Source: Inonotus obliquus (taxonomy: Eukaryota > Basidiomycota > Agaricomycetes > Hymenochaetales > Hymenochaetaceae). From it: a stretch of DNA of 64,000 nt. The stretch lies in contig JAJHTX010000007.1 of assembly GCA_032164295.1 (NCBI GenBank), forward strand, positions 1,276,501-1,340,500. The letters run 5' to 3'. The translations under genes and the position numbers were made by a program. The notes under the pieces are model-generated. The model saw nothing but the letters and a program-made list of their open reading frames with translations, had not been told where the DNA came from and ran no database searches. Positions 33,121-50,726 of this stretch are shown one piece after another (position 1 is the stretch's first letter; the number at the start of each line of letters is the position of its first letter).

Positions 33121-36100
33121 ATGTCCTCTATTCTGGCTGAAGAGGTCCGAGTCATTACCACCATTGGGCATGTCGATCATGGCAAAACAACCTTCGTCGA
33201 TTACCTTCTGGCAGCAAATAACATAATCTCGTCACGGATGGCGGGAAAGATCAGATACATGGATAGTAGAGAGGATGAGCAGGAGCGAGGCATTACAATG
33301 GAGAGTAGCGCTGTGTCACTTCGGTTCAGGGTTGCTGAAAAGACTCAGGATGGTGGTTAGCAGTCATATATCTGTAATTCGTCGAAGGGGTACGGAACTA
33401 ACAACACCAGGAAGCGTTCAAAAGACATATGTTATCAACTTGATCGATACTCCCGGGCATATTGATTTCTCTGGAGAGGTATCCTCTGCTTCGAGGCTGT
33501 GTGATGGCGCGCTTCTGTTGGTAGACGTTGTTGAAGGCGTGTGTACACAGGTATGTGAGTTCCTCACAACATATATCTGCTCGTTAAATGCAAGGATTAG
33601 ACAATAAGTGTACTCAGACAAGCTTGGTTGGACCGTGCCAAGCCCATACTCGTATTGAACAAATGCGATCGCTTGATTACTGAGCTGAAGTTGTCTCCGG
33701 TCGAGGCGTATCACCACCTCAATCAGGTCGTCGAGCAAGTCAACGCGGTTATGGGTTCATTCTACGCTGGTGAGCGTATGGAAGACGATCTTCGATGGCG
33801 CGAAGAACGAGAAAGGCGGTTGGCAGAGCGGAAGGCTAAGCAGGCAAACGCTGCCGATGCCGCGTCAGGGGATTCGGAGAATGCGGACGTTGCGGATGCA
33901 GAATTTCAGGAGAAGGACGATGAAGATTTGTATTTCGCGCCGGAGCGAGGAAATGTCGTATTCGCTTCCGCAATTGATGGATGGGGATTCCGTATTGGCA
34001 AGTTTGCTCAACTATACGCTGCGAAACTAGGTATCAAGGAGGGAAACCTTCGGAGAGTGCTTTGGGGTGACTATTATCTGGAACCAAAGACGAAGAGAGT
34101 CATTGGGTATAGGCATTTAAAAGGAAGAGCGTTGAAGCCGCTTTTTGTTCAGTTTGTCCTTGACAATATCTGGGCTGTGTATGATAGCGTAGTCATGAAT
34201 CCGTACGTATTTCCTCGCTTTTCCATTATTACTTTATAGATTCTCAAACTGTAAGTTAGGAATCCTGATAAGGTATCCAAAATCGTTACTACACTCGGTC
34301 TCAATATTCCACCTCGAGATCAAAAGTCGAAGGATACCCGACACCTCCTTTCATTAATATTCGGCCAGTGGCTCTCACTATCAACATGCACTATCCAAGC
34401 CGTGGTCGATGTAATTCCGGCACCTTCAGTCGCGCAAGCCACTCGTATGCCGAAGATGCTTTATCCGGATTTGCATCAACCAACTTTGGAGCCCAAGAAC
34501 AAGCTCGAGCGCGATTTATTCTCGTGCGATCCGAGTGAGGAGGCTACTATAGTGGCGTACGTGAGTAAAATGGTTGCAGTATCTGCGAAGGACCTACCCG
34601 AGAATAAGCGGAAACCACTTGCTGCTGACCAAATGCGCGAGAAGGGTAGGGAACTCAGGCAGGGGAAGGAGGCCGCGGAATTGGCATGCGTTAATGGAAG
34701 TGAAGTAAATGGCGAAACGGCGCTAAATGGAGAGATAACGGCTTCAGAGGCACCTGAAGGAGAATATAACGTTCTTCTTGGATTTGCACGTCTCTATTCT
34801 GGCCTACTGCGGACTGGCCAATCGTTATATTGCGTCTTGCCGAAGTATAACGGGAGTTTGGGTCCGGCTCATCCGCGAAACGCGAATCACATCGTAAAGG
34901 CAAAAGTTGAGGCGCTATATACAATGATGGGCCGGGATCTCGAACCTGTGGATACAGTCAAAGCGGGTAATGTCTTCGCATTACGAGGATTGGAAGGGAA
35001 GGTCTGGAGACATGCGACATTATGCGCACCAAATGCAGAACAGTCTCTTGCCGAAGATGTCTCCTCAGACAGAGATTTCTTGATTAATCTAGGCGGTATT
35101 ATTCGACAAGTAGGCATCTCAATTTTAAGTCAATGAAAAGCGTCTAACGCGATGCATAGACGGCACCCATAGTCCGAGTTGCCTTAGAGCCAACGGAATC
35201 GGGTACGCACATATTGATTGATTTATTGTAAACGTTCTGTTCTCTAATAGCACCACAGCGAATCTCCCCAAGCTCGTGGAGGGCTTAAGATTACTCAATC
35301 AGGCTGATCCTGCTGTCGAAACTTTCCAGCAGCAAACAGGAGAACATGTTATCTTGACCGCAGGAGAACTTCATCTCGAGGTCGGTAAGGCTCTGCTCGT
35401 GGATCCTCGAAGAACACTTACACGCCCTTTCAGCGATGTTTGAAGGATCTCCGCGAACGATTCGCTAGGATTGATATCCAGCCGTCAGCACCGATTGTTC
35501 CGTTCAGAGAGACGGCGGTCAAGGCACCTGAAATGGCAGCCCCCAAGAATCCGAATGCTCCTCGAGGTACTGTTCAAGGTGCTAGCGCACAGTCTGTCAT
35601 GAAGTTTAGAATACGTGCTGTCCCCCTCCCCGGGCCAATACTCGAGTTCATTCAAGACAACTTGCTTGTACTTCGAAAGATCCTCAGAGACAGAAAATTA
35701 AAGGAGCAAGCGTCGTCAGCTGATGGTGGTGGTGCCCCGCAGCAGGATGAAGAAGACGACACTCTCACTGAGGGTGTTAGTCTCCAGGGTGATGTCTTTC
35801 GCAAGCCTGCCATCAGACCGGATGAGTTCTGGACGGGACTTGAGGCGGTGTGTAGGAAGGCCGGTCCGGAATGGCATGGCATCGCGGATAGAATATGGGC
35901 ATTTGGCCCTCAGAGCGCTGGTAGTTGTGTACTGGTTGATGTACGAGAAGAAGGTCCGACTATTTCGTAAGTTGACTATGCTTGTGTTTCATTTTTTGCG
36001 CCACTGGTCGCTGATTGCAAGCACTAGCCTCCGAAAACGCTTGCGACGCACGCAAGATGCCGAACGGGTGGCGGACAAGAGTCGATTGTTACAAGACGCT

Positions 36101-36961
36101 GAGAGCAGTGTGGAGACTGGATTCCAAATTGCGACATTCAAGGGACCCTTATGCGCTGAACCTGTTGAGGGACTGGCTTATTTTTTAGAAAGCTTACAAG
36201 TTGATGCGGATGCGAAGGATAATGAGAGCTGTATGTACATATATATTTTTTGAACACTTTATTGGCTAATTTCTTGTATCCCACGTGCAGCACAAGTGGT
36301 TGGATCAATGATCTCTGCTGTACAAGAAGCTTGTCGCAATGGGTTACTAGACTGGAGCCCGAGGTTGATGCTTGCTATGTATACGTGTGACATCCAGGCA
36401 TCCAGTAAGTAGTTCAGTCCTGATCGTGTCTGTTGGTTGCTGATCTGATCCGTCAGCCGATGTCCTGGGCAAAGTTTACGGTGTTGTGGCAAAGCGGCGT
36501 GGTCGGATCGTGTCAGAAGAGATGAAGGAGGGAACGACATTCTTCACGGTTAGCGCGCTTCTCCCCGTTGTGGAGAGCTTTGGGTTCGCGGACGGTGAGA
36601 ACGGATCAGTATCTAATTCAGTGACCCTGAGAAACAGCTGATTGAGGTTGCCGCAGAGATACGAAAGCGTACATCAGGAGCGGCGAGCCCTCAGCTCGTT
36701 TTTAGCGGGTGAGCACATTTCAGACGCTGGAGGATAAATGAGATGTCTGGCTTATCATTCATGGAATGCAGGTACGAGATGCTAGACCAGGATCCATTCT
36801 GGGTACCAACAACGGAAGAGGAGCTTGAAGACCTAGGAGAGAAGGCTGATCGAGAGAACATTGCAAAGTCGTACATGGACCGAGTGAGAGAACGCAAGGG
36901 CCTCTTTGTAGACAGAAAGATTGTAGAGTTTGCTGAGAAGCAACGCACATTGAAGCGGTAG
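33121..36961 (+). CDS. EFL1: 60S maturation GTPase EFL1 (Ria1, EF-2-like)
   Basis: Cytoplasmic EF-2-like GTPase that, with Sdo1/SBDS, evicts Tif6/eIF6 from late pre-60S subunits. G1 is GHVDHGKTT (residues 16-24), switch region [15 protein letters not shown]3 [12 protein letters not shown], and G4 NKCD (usually NKxD). An acidic insertion with [18 protein letters not shown] and [12 protein letters not shown] lies inside the G domain, as in other EFL1 proteins. Domain II-V segments follow, including [33 protein letters not shown] and the C-terminal [20 protein letters not shown] and [23 protein letters not shown]. Roughly ten introns are present; the second exon joins CTQ to TISVLRQAW using the acceptor ending at 33600. 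Length is about 1,080 residues. Confidence 0.96.
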
Positions 36962-37186
36962 AAACGAGGAATATGTTTTTAATTTCTATTTTCTGTGTAA
37001 TTTTATGAAAGTGGCGTACATACACCCGAGTTTTCCCACGGATTCTCTTCCTCCTAAGTCCTCTCTTCCTAGCGACTACGACACTTCCAGTCAAGTCTTC
37101 TCACCACTCTTCCACTATCGCAACGCAGCACTACTTAGCGAACGCGGACTGAAGAAGCTGGTAGTCCGCTTCGATAATCATCTACC

Positions 37187-40100
37187 ATGTCCGCCGCAAC
37201 ACTAACTGCGTATAACGCCGGCGAGCGCTCAGCAAATAACACTCATGAAGATGACACTCCGGCGGGAGATGACCAAATGCTTCCTACCTTCTATTGTCGC
37301 GCCCTTTACGACTACCAGGCGAGAGACGGTTCGTCGCTATCGTTCTACCGTGGCGACATCATCGAGGTTTTGACGCAGCTTGAGTCAGGGTGGTGGGATG
37401 GGCTACTTGGCGAGGAGCGCGGCTGGTTTCCCTCGAATTATGTCCAGCCGATATCAGATGCGGAGGCAGAGGCAGAGCTTGGTCTTCAGTTGCCTCCTAG
37501 TGAGGTTCATGACTCTGCGATCGACGTCAGCCAGCAGGTACGTGCAACAGGCTCCGAAAGGGACCGTGAATGGTTACAGGATGAGGTGGAATACTCGCGC
37601 ACAAGACATGGCTACCAAGATCTCCCTCGCGGCGCAATGAGCTCACAGAATGCAGCATCAAATCATGACTTTTGGCTGCCTGAAGTCGACCCCACTGGAC
37701 AGGTGTGTTTGTGTGCCTGCTTGGTGTTCTGTTGTATGTTGCTAAAACGCCAGAGCAGATATACTATGTGAATACACAGACTGGAGAACGGTCGAGAGAC
37801 CTGCCTGTCGACATGGGTGTGGACGCTCACGGCGACATGAGAGACATGCATACCACTTCGCATCTACGTGCTGCGCCTCGCATTGATACCACGACCCCGC
37901 ATTTCCCGAGGCATGCGAATGGTTCCGCTGGTGGCGGCCATTCTGGCCCGTATCGCGCAGGATTTGGGCTCGCTAAGCGAAGCGGAACTCCGGAACCGTG
38001 GACGAAACGACTGGCAGACGATGGACTGACTTATTACTACTTCAATAAGATCACCGGTCAGATTCAATGGACACGCCCCACTATTGAGAATGGGGCATCG
38101 TCAAATGTCCCCGGCGGTCCACCGCGCATCGATACTGCCGCAGTGGCTTCTCACTCGAATGACGTCCAACAGAACGGCCGACCGTATCCCGGACCTTCCT
38201 CCAATACATCGGGATATACCAGCACGGGAGAGACAATGTTTGCGGACGCCCGGCTGCGCGCGGATTCAGTCACGAGCAATAACCAGAGCTCCAAGCGCGA
38301 AAGCGTTTATTCAGACGATTCAGACGTTCACCCCCGAGAGAACGAAGTACCAGAACGACCAGTGCGATCAGCAAATGGACCTATGGCTCTTGAAAATAAT
38401 CCTGGCCTAACGCCTGCGGAACGTTCTGCTCTGATGCTTCAACGGGCGCTTGCTCCTCCTGAACCGGAGTCCATTGACTCGCTTGCCGAGTCGGTCCGGG
38501 ACGCAATTATTGTCGTCATGGCTGCTGTGGACGATAATGGTCTTCCAAAAGGTGCAGATCATGACAAACAGGTGGAACAAAATGTCAGTTCGGTCGTAGT
38601 CGCCGTGCGAAACCTGCTATATGTGTCTTGCGCGTTGGCAGGCCCGCTGCCAAATGCATTCGGCGAACGCGATGCTGCGGACCCGACAGCGACCGCTGTT
38701 GGACAACAACTTCAACAACAGCTGAAGAGTTCTCAACGCAAAGTCACCGCCACGCTTTCGAAGCTAGTACTTTCTGCCCGTGCTGCTCGATATAAGAGGG
38801 AAGCCCTTTCCTCGGAAATGATGATACGTGTTGAGCAGGATGCAGCGGACTTACAGCGCGCTGTCGACAACTTCGTTTCAGAAGCGAAGAAGCAGTATTC
38901 ACGCAATGTTATCAAGCAACTGCAGCAGCGTATCGGCAGGAAGCGGCTTCGAGGCGTCCTTGATCTTCAACACCTTGGACTCGGTCTACCGGGTGCCGGA
39001 GTTGCCGGCGCGTGGAAGGGATTAGGATTTATCAATGTGGACGAGGGGCTCGGGATACCAAAGCGTTCGCTGAACGAGGAGGCTGTGTCGGAGGCGAAAA
39101 CTCTGCAAGGAAGCCTGGACGGCAAACTAACGGGTCTAGTGGATCTGATTCAAGACTCAGATACAACCAGCGGTCAGTCACTTTCCTGAAAAGATTTTAA
39201 ACGTGAAACGTGCTAAACATTTCCACTTCAGATGACTTGCTCGCTCATTCGCAATCTCTTCTAGCCGAAATTTGGGCTTATCTCAATTTCGTCATGGATA
39301 TCAACGTTTGTCAGGAAGTAGATGTTGGGGGATTGCGTGGAGACCAGACGAATACGTCAATTTCTGATGATCCTTACATGCAAGCAGTCAGTGAGGCTCG
39401 GTCGTTGTTACGGAAGTTTGAGGCGACAACACAAGGTATCTTTGACGATGGCGCGGTGCTTTTTAACTTCGTTCAGGCAATTCCCTTCAAGTGGACGTCC
39501 ACAGGCAATGAGACGGATACTCTCGATCGACAATCGACGATATCCTGCTTATACAACTCTGCCCGAGTATTGAAAGTGGAGATAGGCTTGATTGTCGAGT
39601 TCTTGGAGAAACTACATGCAGTATCACGAGAGCAAGTCGCATCAGAGGGTCGGTTCAGGGAGTCCATGGCACTACGGATCTCTCGTATGAGCATCATGGA
39701 TGGGAATCGCCGACTCTCACACTTCTTTGGTCCTCTGTCGGATGGCGGGGGAGAAGATGGGGATGTTGTTGACATCGGTGTTGCCTTAAGCAAAGGCACG
39801 GCACGACCTGCCATGGCGGGCTTGAATGCCTTTTCACCCGAGATCGGAGATGCCCAAATACAACAAGAGATTCCTTCAGATCTCGAACAGAGAAGTGGGC
39901 ATGGGCATAAGAAGTCTCTGTCTTCTTCAAGGATAACAGCGGCAGAACCTGAACCAGAGGAAGAAGAGATCATCGAGAAGAGTGCGTTTCGAATTTTTGC
40001 TATAGTTATCGATTCGCTTATCTCGATTGATCACTAGGACCACCCCCTGGGTCGAAGCTGGCGAAATTCTTTGGCGAAGATACGCCGGCAAGGATAATCG

Positions 40101-41750
40101 AAATCGCCAATGCCGACTCAAAGCCCTGGTATCTGCGTGCCGACCATAAAAAGGAAGAAATAATCTTCAATGACGGAGCAATCAGGGCGGGCACATTACC
40201 AGCGCTGGTTGAGCGGTTGACGACTCATGAATATGCAGGTGTGTATATACTTTTACATTAAAGGTGATGGTGACTAAATTACCTTCGGATGCTTAGATCC
40301 GGTGTTTATCAGGACATTCCTTATGACGTACAAGTCATTCACTACGCTCAATGAGTTGTTTGACTTACTCGTGCAGCGATATTGGATTCAGCCGCCAGAG
40401 GACCTGAAACCAAATGAACAGGAGGAGTGGGCGAAGCTCAAACAGCATATCGTCCGATCTCGGTACGGTTAGCCGTTCTCTCTAGATGCACTATGACCTA
40501 CTCTTAGACAGGGTAATGAACACTTTCAAAACGATGGTCACGGATGATGATGTACTCGTCGACGACGACCTTTACATCTTAGACCGCCTCAAGGAGTTCC
40601 TCTTACATCCAGAAGTTTCTGCCTCACCAGCATCAAAGACGTTGCTGAACATCATAGAACGCAAAGTAAGCTCTGATCGTCTTTCAGAACACAGTCGTGT
40701 CTCATTGTTATTTTAGAAACAAGGAGGCCTTAAACCTCTTACAGTTACGCCGCCAACGTCTTTCCCGCCAACGTCAATTATTCCGAAGGGCATGAACAAG
40801 GGCAGACTCAAGCTGCTAGACATTGATCCCTTGGAGCTCGGCCGCCAGTTGACGATCATGGAGTTTGCGCTGTACAAGAAAATTCGGGCGATCGAATGTT
40901 TACAACGGTCAAGGGAGCAGAAAGTTGGGGAGCACAGGGATCACATCACTGATGTCATCCAGATGACTAATAAAGTTTGTCCAATTCTTGCTTGCTATGG
41001 CATTTTGCTTATGTATTTGTAGATTGCGAACTGGGTGAATGAGACTATCCTTAGCAAAGAGGACTCGCGAAAACGAGCTGCCCTTGTAAAACAGTGGATC
41101 GGTGTCGCTGATGTGAGTGTTGAATGAACTGTCTCGATTTGTTTCCTCAGCGGCTGACGATCGACTTTAGCGCTGTAGAAACTTGAGTAACTTTTCAAGT
41201 ATGGCAGCCATAATTTCTGGGCTTAACTCCCCTCCTATTCGTCGATTGAAGCGCACGTGGGAGCAAGTAAACGGTAGATTCATGTCGCAGCTTGGTTCTT
41301 GCGAGATGACGCTGGACTCGACGAAAAATTTCACAAATTATAAAGCTACGCTAGCTCAGACGAACCCCCCTGGAATACCCTTCATTGGTACGTGGATGCC
41401 CGCTTAACGATCTTGGCGTTTCGTACTAACGCTGCGACCTAGGTGTCTATTTGACCACATTGACGTTCATCAATGACGGGAGTAAAGATGTCCTGTCAGG
41501 CAACCTCATTAACTTCGGCAAGCGACAGCGCGCTGCGGAGATCATCCGAGAGATCCAGCGCTGGCAGTCGAAGGACTTTAATCTTGCACCACTTACTCCC
41601 ATATTGACGTTCATTGAGGAGAGCCTGAGCGCGTTCAACGAAGCCGTTGATTGGGGTGAATACTTTTGGAACCTTAGTCTTGAGCGCGAACCTCGAGAAC
41701 GCGAGGACGAGAAGATGGCGCGGTTGCTACAAGAAAGTGGATTCTTGTAG
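37187..41750 (+). CDS. CDC25: Ras guanine-nucleotide exchange factor, SH3-WW-RasGEF (Cdc25 type)
   Basis: Activates Ras in the cAMP/MAPK pathways. An SH3 domain lies at residues about 33-88 (CRALYDYQARDGSSLSFYRGD, GWWDGLLGEERGWFPSNYV). A degenerate WW-like repeat follows, split by the first intron (FWLPEVDPTGQIYYVNTQTG, ending SRDLP without the second Trp). A proper WW domain is at about residue 252 (PWTKRLADDGLTYYYFNK, ITGQIQWTRP). After about 550 residues of linker and helical region come RasGEF_N (GTLPALVERLTTHEYADPVF, RTFLMTYKSFTTL) and the catalytic CDC25 domain: DIDPLELGRQLTIMEF, IANWV, NLSNFSSMAAIISGLNSPPI, RRLKRTW and PFIGVYLTTLTFIND. About 1,350 residues in ten exons. Start is the ATG at 37187, 30 codons before the SH3. 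Confidence 0.95.
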
Positions 41751-42410
41751 TTGCCTCATAACCCTTCCTTTCCTCCCAATATTGAGCTCTTTATCTCTGG
41801 TTTTTTTCTTTTCATTACCTTTCAGTATAATTCTCCCCTCCGATCTCGTCCTTGATCAACGTTCGTTTTGCATCTTGTTATCCTTTTCGTCTTTCCGTTG
41901 TCATTCATCCCCTTTTCGTTCAATTTACCCAAGCTTTCATGGATACCATCGTCATCGTGGAACTGTAACACTGCTCCTTCCTTTCCATTATAAAGTCGTT
42001 CTATTACTTTGCTTTCATCTGTATCACATTTACTTGTAATAATAGTTTCCTCTTTCCCCTTCTGCTTCCTGATTCTGCGTCTCTTTGGATGTGAACACTA
42101 TTTCTTGCTGGACAATTACATAACATGAAAGCGGGACGATGAATGGATTTTTAATAATGTGTGCATGGCGCAGCCTCATCATCGTACAAAGGCAAGAAAC
42201 GTGAAGCATGTTATACACGAGCAAATAGCGGAAGCTTTCCTGCTTTGAGATCAACGAAATGTTCAATATGAAACGAACGGCTTCATCCATAGACAATAAT
42301 GCGATGGGATTAAGTGGAGTTGACAAAAAAGCCCATGATTGGGACAAACAATAGCTGGCTAGCCTATCCCCCGTCACGCGGAAGAGCATCGAAGATCGAA
42401 GAGATCGAAA
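41751..42410. other. Convergent 3' intergenic region
   Basis: 660 bp between the stops of the RasGEF (+) and endosulfine (-) genes. The left half is T/C-rich, typical of 3' untranslated sequence. I see no gene. Confidence 0.6.
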
Positions 42411-43117
42411 TTAAGAGGGCCAGTTGCCAATCTCCAACGCGGGCTCAGGTTGAGATTCACGGGTCGTGGCGTCACTATCGGCGTCACTATCCTGCGTACG
42501 ACTATCCCGGTTCTGTGTACTTGCAAGTACACTCTCTTTGACGGGACTCGACGAATTTGTGGGGGAGATGGAAAGACCCTGTTGGGCGGCCGGTGGCGAG
42601 GCGTGAGGAATGCTAAGGCGGATCAACAAGTCAGCATGCACGAGATCGGGGCGCATCAAGTCTAGGCGCGATAGAATAGGCTAAAGGGACATACTTCTGA
42701 GGATTTGGAATGGCCGTACCGACCGCCTCTTCGGGTGCAATTCCTGCCTTCGACAGAGCGTAGTCACCTGAGTCGAAGTACTTACGGTCCTATAATATTT
42801 GAAATTGTAAGTCGAGCGCCATCTAACGCGTCGTACAGGAAAGTTTGTACCTTCTGGATCTTAGTCAGAACGTTCTTGTGCGTCGGTAGCTTCCCGTAGA
42901 GGCTGAAAAGCTTCCTCTCCTCCTCCGTCAGGGTCTATAGATCCGAGAAAGCAAAGTCAGTCTTTAGTTAATGGATTAATCAAAGGAGAATCAAGAGAGC
43001 CTCGCGGCCCAGTAGCTTCCCCTGGGAACATCACAAGGACACTACTGGAATGTGATGGCTAGGATTGAGCGGTGAGAGACTTACACTGATATCAATCTTC
43101 TTCTTGTGCGGGAGCAT
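42411..43117 (-). CDS. IGO1: Endosulfine/ARPP-19 family protein (Igo1/Igo2 type)
   Basis: Small PP2A-B55 inhibitor activated by Greatwall/Rim15-type kinases at mitotic entry or quiescence. The defining core is KYFDSGDYALSKAG, with the phospho-acceptor Ser at residue 46. It is preceded by LTEEERKLFSLYGKLPTHKN. The C-terminus is Ser/Asp-rich and ends GNWPS. Exons 43117-43085, 42934-42851, 42789-42695 and 42612-42411 close to 137 residues. The first intron is about 150 nt, long for this genome. In this fungus the protein could link nutrient signalling to the neighbouring Ras and PKC pathways; that is inference from family roles, not from gene order. Confidence 0.93.
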
Positions 43118-43500
43118 TGTGAGCGGAAGATAGAAAGTGTGACGGAAGGAGGAGGGATCGTTGATAGGAACGCGAGGTGGGATTGTTGTTGTGGATGGAT
43201 ACTACAACGACGAAAGGACGAAATGCGCGCGCTGCGAGCGATGTGAGCGACGAGAGTAGAAGACTGGCTTGCTTATAAGTAGGTGATGGAACTGAGGCAA
43301 AGTTAGTCGAGGAGCCGCCGCCCTCCAGGTCATGCTCCGGGTTACGTAATGCACTGCCTAGCTTACCTTTTAAAGATCACCGAACGTCAGGGTCTCGTCA
43401 AAATTGAGTAGACTTGATTCTCCATTCATTTGAATCATCATTATTATTTAGCTCTACTCTATAGACCTCGTTCGTCTTCCTGACAGATAGCTTCCACCAT

Positions 43501-46119
43501 TCACTCATACAAACTCCACTGGCATTCCCCTTCCTCTTCATCTCCCGACTCGAGAATCATATCCACCTCCACCTCGTCAATCCTTCCGGAGTTATTGCAC
43601 TGCAATGTTGCTGGGAACGACAGAGCCTCGCAAGTATCGCTATCCTCTATTCCGAGCTCACCATCTTCCTCGTCGTCATATTCTACTCGCACCGGAAAGT
43701 CAAATACTCCGTCGACTTCTGGAGTCATGGCTTCTTCGCCTTCGGGTATCCATTCTGAGCAGGATCCTTGGTCGTCTGACTTCTCGGATGTCTGAAAGGG
43801 CGAAATACAGAGTACGTCCATCGGCACAAGCCCCGGTGTGTGGGAGTCTTGCAAAGGGCCTCGTGTTCCATGACCCCATGCACCATGACAATCACCTTCC
43901 GCCTCATCGGCATAGTCCAGGCCCATATTCTCGTAATTTGCATGGGGTATGGAAGATGCAGGAATGTCGACCATCGGAAAAGACGCAGATAGAATATCAG
44001 AGGCAGATCTGGTCGCAAAGCGGACGTGATCCACTGGAGGCTCAATCATAAGCTGTTCAGGAGGCAGAGACACATCACAGTCACATTCGAGTTCCCAATC
44101 AGCATCACAGAAGCAAACGGGGGTCGCAGAGCTAGCTGTTCTTGAGACAGACTGTGAGCATGACTGATCAGCCGATGCGATGTGAATAGAGCCGCCCTTC
44201 TTATGCCCGATCCCACTCCTTCGTCCGCCAGAAGCAGGAGTCTTGTGTTCATAGGGAATACATGCAAAATCTGTAGAGCCGGACACATTGTCGAACATAC
44301 CAATGTCTGAATGCAGCGTAATTGAGGTATTTTCATCCAGAAATGATATGCTGAGTGAGTCTGAGTCCGGATCGTCCGGATCCGAGCAGGTTTGAGTGTC
44401 GTCAGTAGTGGATAATCCCTTTGCACTATCCCAAGAAGCATGTTTTGAATTGCCGAATATTGAGTGATGAAAGCCAGCTTCCTTCGTATCGCAAGCTGTG
44501 CCATGCATCAATGGAAAGTTCTAGAGCAAGCAAAGGCGTTAGACCTGCCAACAGAGCTAGAATCTGAAAGGTGGCGTAATGCTCCTCACATCTTCACTCT
44601 CATCCTCTGAGTCTTGAGAGCCGACAAAAGGGTTAATAGCAGCTTCCTCCAGAAACGGCGGTCTAGTGAGAGATGTCCAGTGCGCTTCAGTGCAGGACAT
44701 GTGCCCATCTTCTAAGTCAGTGTTACAGATTCCGTCGTCATTATCGTCAGTGATAGCATAGAATTCGCAGTCTCCGCCCAGATTCCAGCAAGGCGACAGC
44801 ACTCTGCGATGTACAGTATTGAGGCGATTACAGATGACAACAAGGCTGCGTGCTCACCTTCCATGGTAATCGTGACCTTCCACAGGAGCGGTGCCCTCGG
44901 TTACTGGGGTACACTACAAACCGATTAGAACTTGAGCATATCACAGTGCAATTCCTACCTGGATTAATGATGGACGAAGTGCACTTTTCAGTACTAGTTG
45001 CATCGCCTCACAGATAACAACTTCGTCCGTGGTCTGTTCACTAGATTCTTCACTTGTCCGAGTCTCAGAATTCGGTAGCTGCATGCAGCACTGCTCAATG
45101 ATCCTTACGCGATCAACGTGGGAGGCGGTGATTCGCCTGCGAAGAGCCTGAAAATGTTTAGTACGGTATGTTGTTATGAAAGTGGCTCACCTTGATATGC
45201 CGTTTGAATTTCATTATGAATTCATCGTTGGACGATCGGTGCACCATTGAAGAAATGCTTTGGGCAATAGAACGGAAATAAGGTTTCTCGCATTCCAATT
45301 TCTGAGGACGTCGGTCCTTAGCCACCAGAAGACACGTAAAATGAGTAGCATACCTCTCCAAATGGACCAAAAATAAGCGGGTAACGTCTAGAGAATCTAA
45401 ATAAGCACTTCTCGTGTAATAGAATAACGTTCGCTCTACCGACTTTGCAATCTGATAAGTCAGTAGTCTATCCACGGCCTGATTGAGGATTTCCAAATCA
45501 AAATTATCAAAGCTTTGTCCGAGTGGACCGGCTGTGTAAGGAGCATGATCTTCCGAAGTCTTGCAAAGATAAGCGAGATGAATTGAAACAAGTGCGATCT
45601 GCAATCTGGGATCCTCTGGCGGAGTGCACCGTTTTGGTGTAACATAAACTGGAAGAATGATTTGAGAGAGGGCTAATCTTGCATTCATGACTGTATCTAC
45701 CTTTCACTCGTCCATCTTCCTCGTCAATATAGGGCTCTGAGACATTGTTGATCCCTAGAATAGCAAGGTTCTATCACAATTCAACTCGTTAGTTCAGGAT
45801 GACCGCTACGTGAATACTAGTCACAACTCACGTTGCGAAGCATTTGGACGAAATGTGAGGTCACTATGGATCGCTTGGTGGATGGACCAGTTAGGACGCT
45901 TCCGTTAAATGAAGCAGAAAGCGAGAAGGTGATGTCCGACTGGGAGATTATGTCCATGGTGGCAGGGAAAAGCTTTTTCAGCTCATAAGATGCATCTTCG
46001 AACCGGGACGTCTGGCAGTTCACATACTCCCCAATAGAAAGAGTATGGCGGACCTGAAGGGTTAAGTTATGGTTATTATTCCGTGTTCGAATTGAAGACC
46101 TGTGGTGGAAGAGTGGCAT
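43501..46119 (-). CDS. Unrecognised large acidic protein, multi-exon
   Basis: I do not recognise this protein. The model starts at ATG 46119 and joins: 46119 to about 45837 (HTLSIGEYVNCQTSRFEDAS, SIVTSHFVQMLRN); NLAILGINNVSEPYIDEEDG; VYVTPKRCTPPEDPRLQIAL after a 52-nt intron; and an exon of helical character (VDRLLTYQIAKSVERTLFYY, LDVTRLFLVHLERYATHF). Then come RITASHVDRVRIIEQCCMQL and three smaller exons, and a 44508-43501 exon that is Asp/Glu/Ser-rich with Cys clusters (CFCDADWELECDCDV). The N-terminal half looks folded and helical; the C-terminal half looks disordered. Length is roughly 700-800 residues. It is head-to-head with PKC1, 197 bp apart. Exon joins in the middle (45120-44800) are less certain. 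Confidence 0.6.
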
Positions 46120-46315
46120 AATAGATGTGAATTGGACGGTGGTCAGAAAATACAAATAGATTTGAGTAAATCCGTGTCAATAAAAGGCAACGGTACTTCC
46201 CGTTATGGTAATATAATAATCAAGTCAGGTGATATTCACCGCGTTCCATCGGGTGTGCTTCATCACCCTATCAATACCTCAAAGCCCTACACCGCGACGG
46301 TGGACGACATCGCCC

Positions 46316-50278
<3,963 letters not shown>

Positions 50279-50726
50279 ATTCAAGAAGGGGTGTATTCCT
50301 TGTAGGTAGTTATTCATATCTGGTATGCGATAATGTTTTTCTACGGGCGGCTATCAAAACGTTGCGCCACTTGTGTAGCATAGTCGTCCCAACTCAAAGT
50401 GTGTTTCGTTATCAATAAATTTTGAAGTTATGGTGTTATTATTAGTTAGTTGTGGGAAGTGGAGATCCGTTTGATTATTGTGCAGTTATCACGAATCCCA
50501 AGGTTCATGTTGCAGGTATGTCATAAACGTAGGAACCCAGGACGCAGGATAGTCTCTGTTGCTAACCACATGCAGTATGAATCGTGACAGAAGTTGTAGC
50601 TGGAGAGTACCTATTTCGCTGACTCGGTTCAGCGCCATACTGATACTGATAATGAACATGATAAGCGCACACCGACCAAAGATTAAGGAGTCCCTAAAGC
50701 AGCAAGGGATATGATCGGGGAAAGGC
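50279..50726. other. Convergent intergenic region between PKC1 and DAD1
   Basis: About 450 bp between two stops. No gene, repeat or RNA structure is evident to me. Confidence 0.6.
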
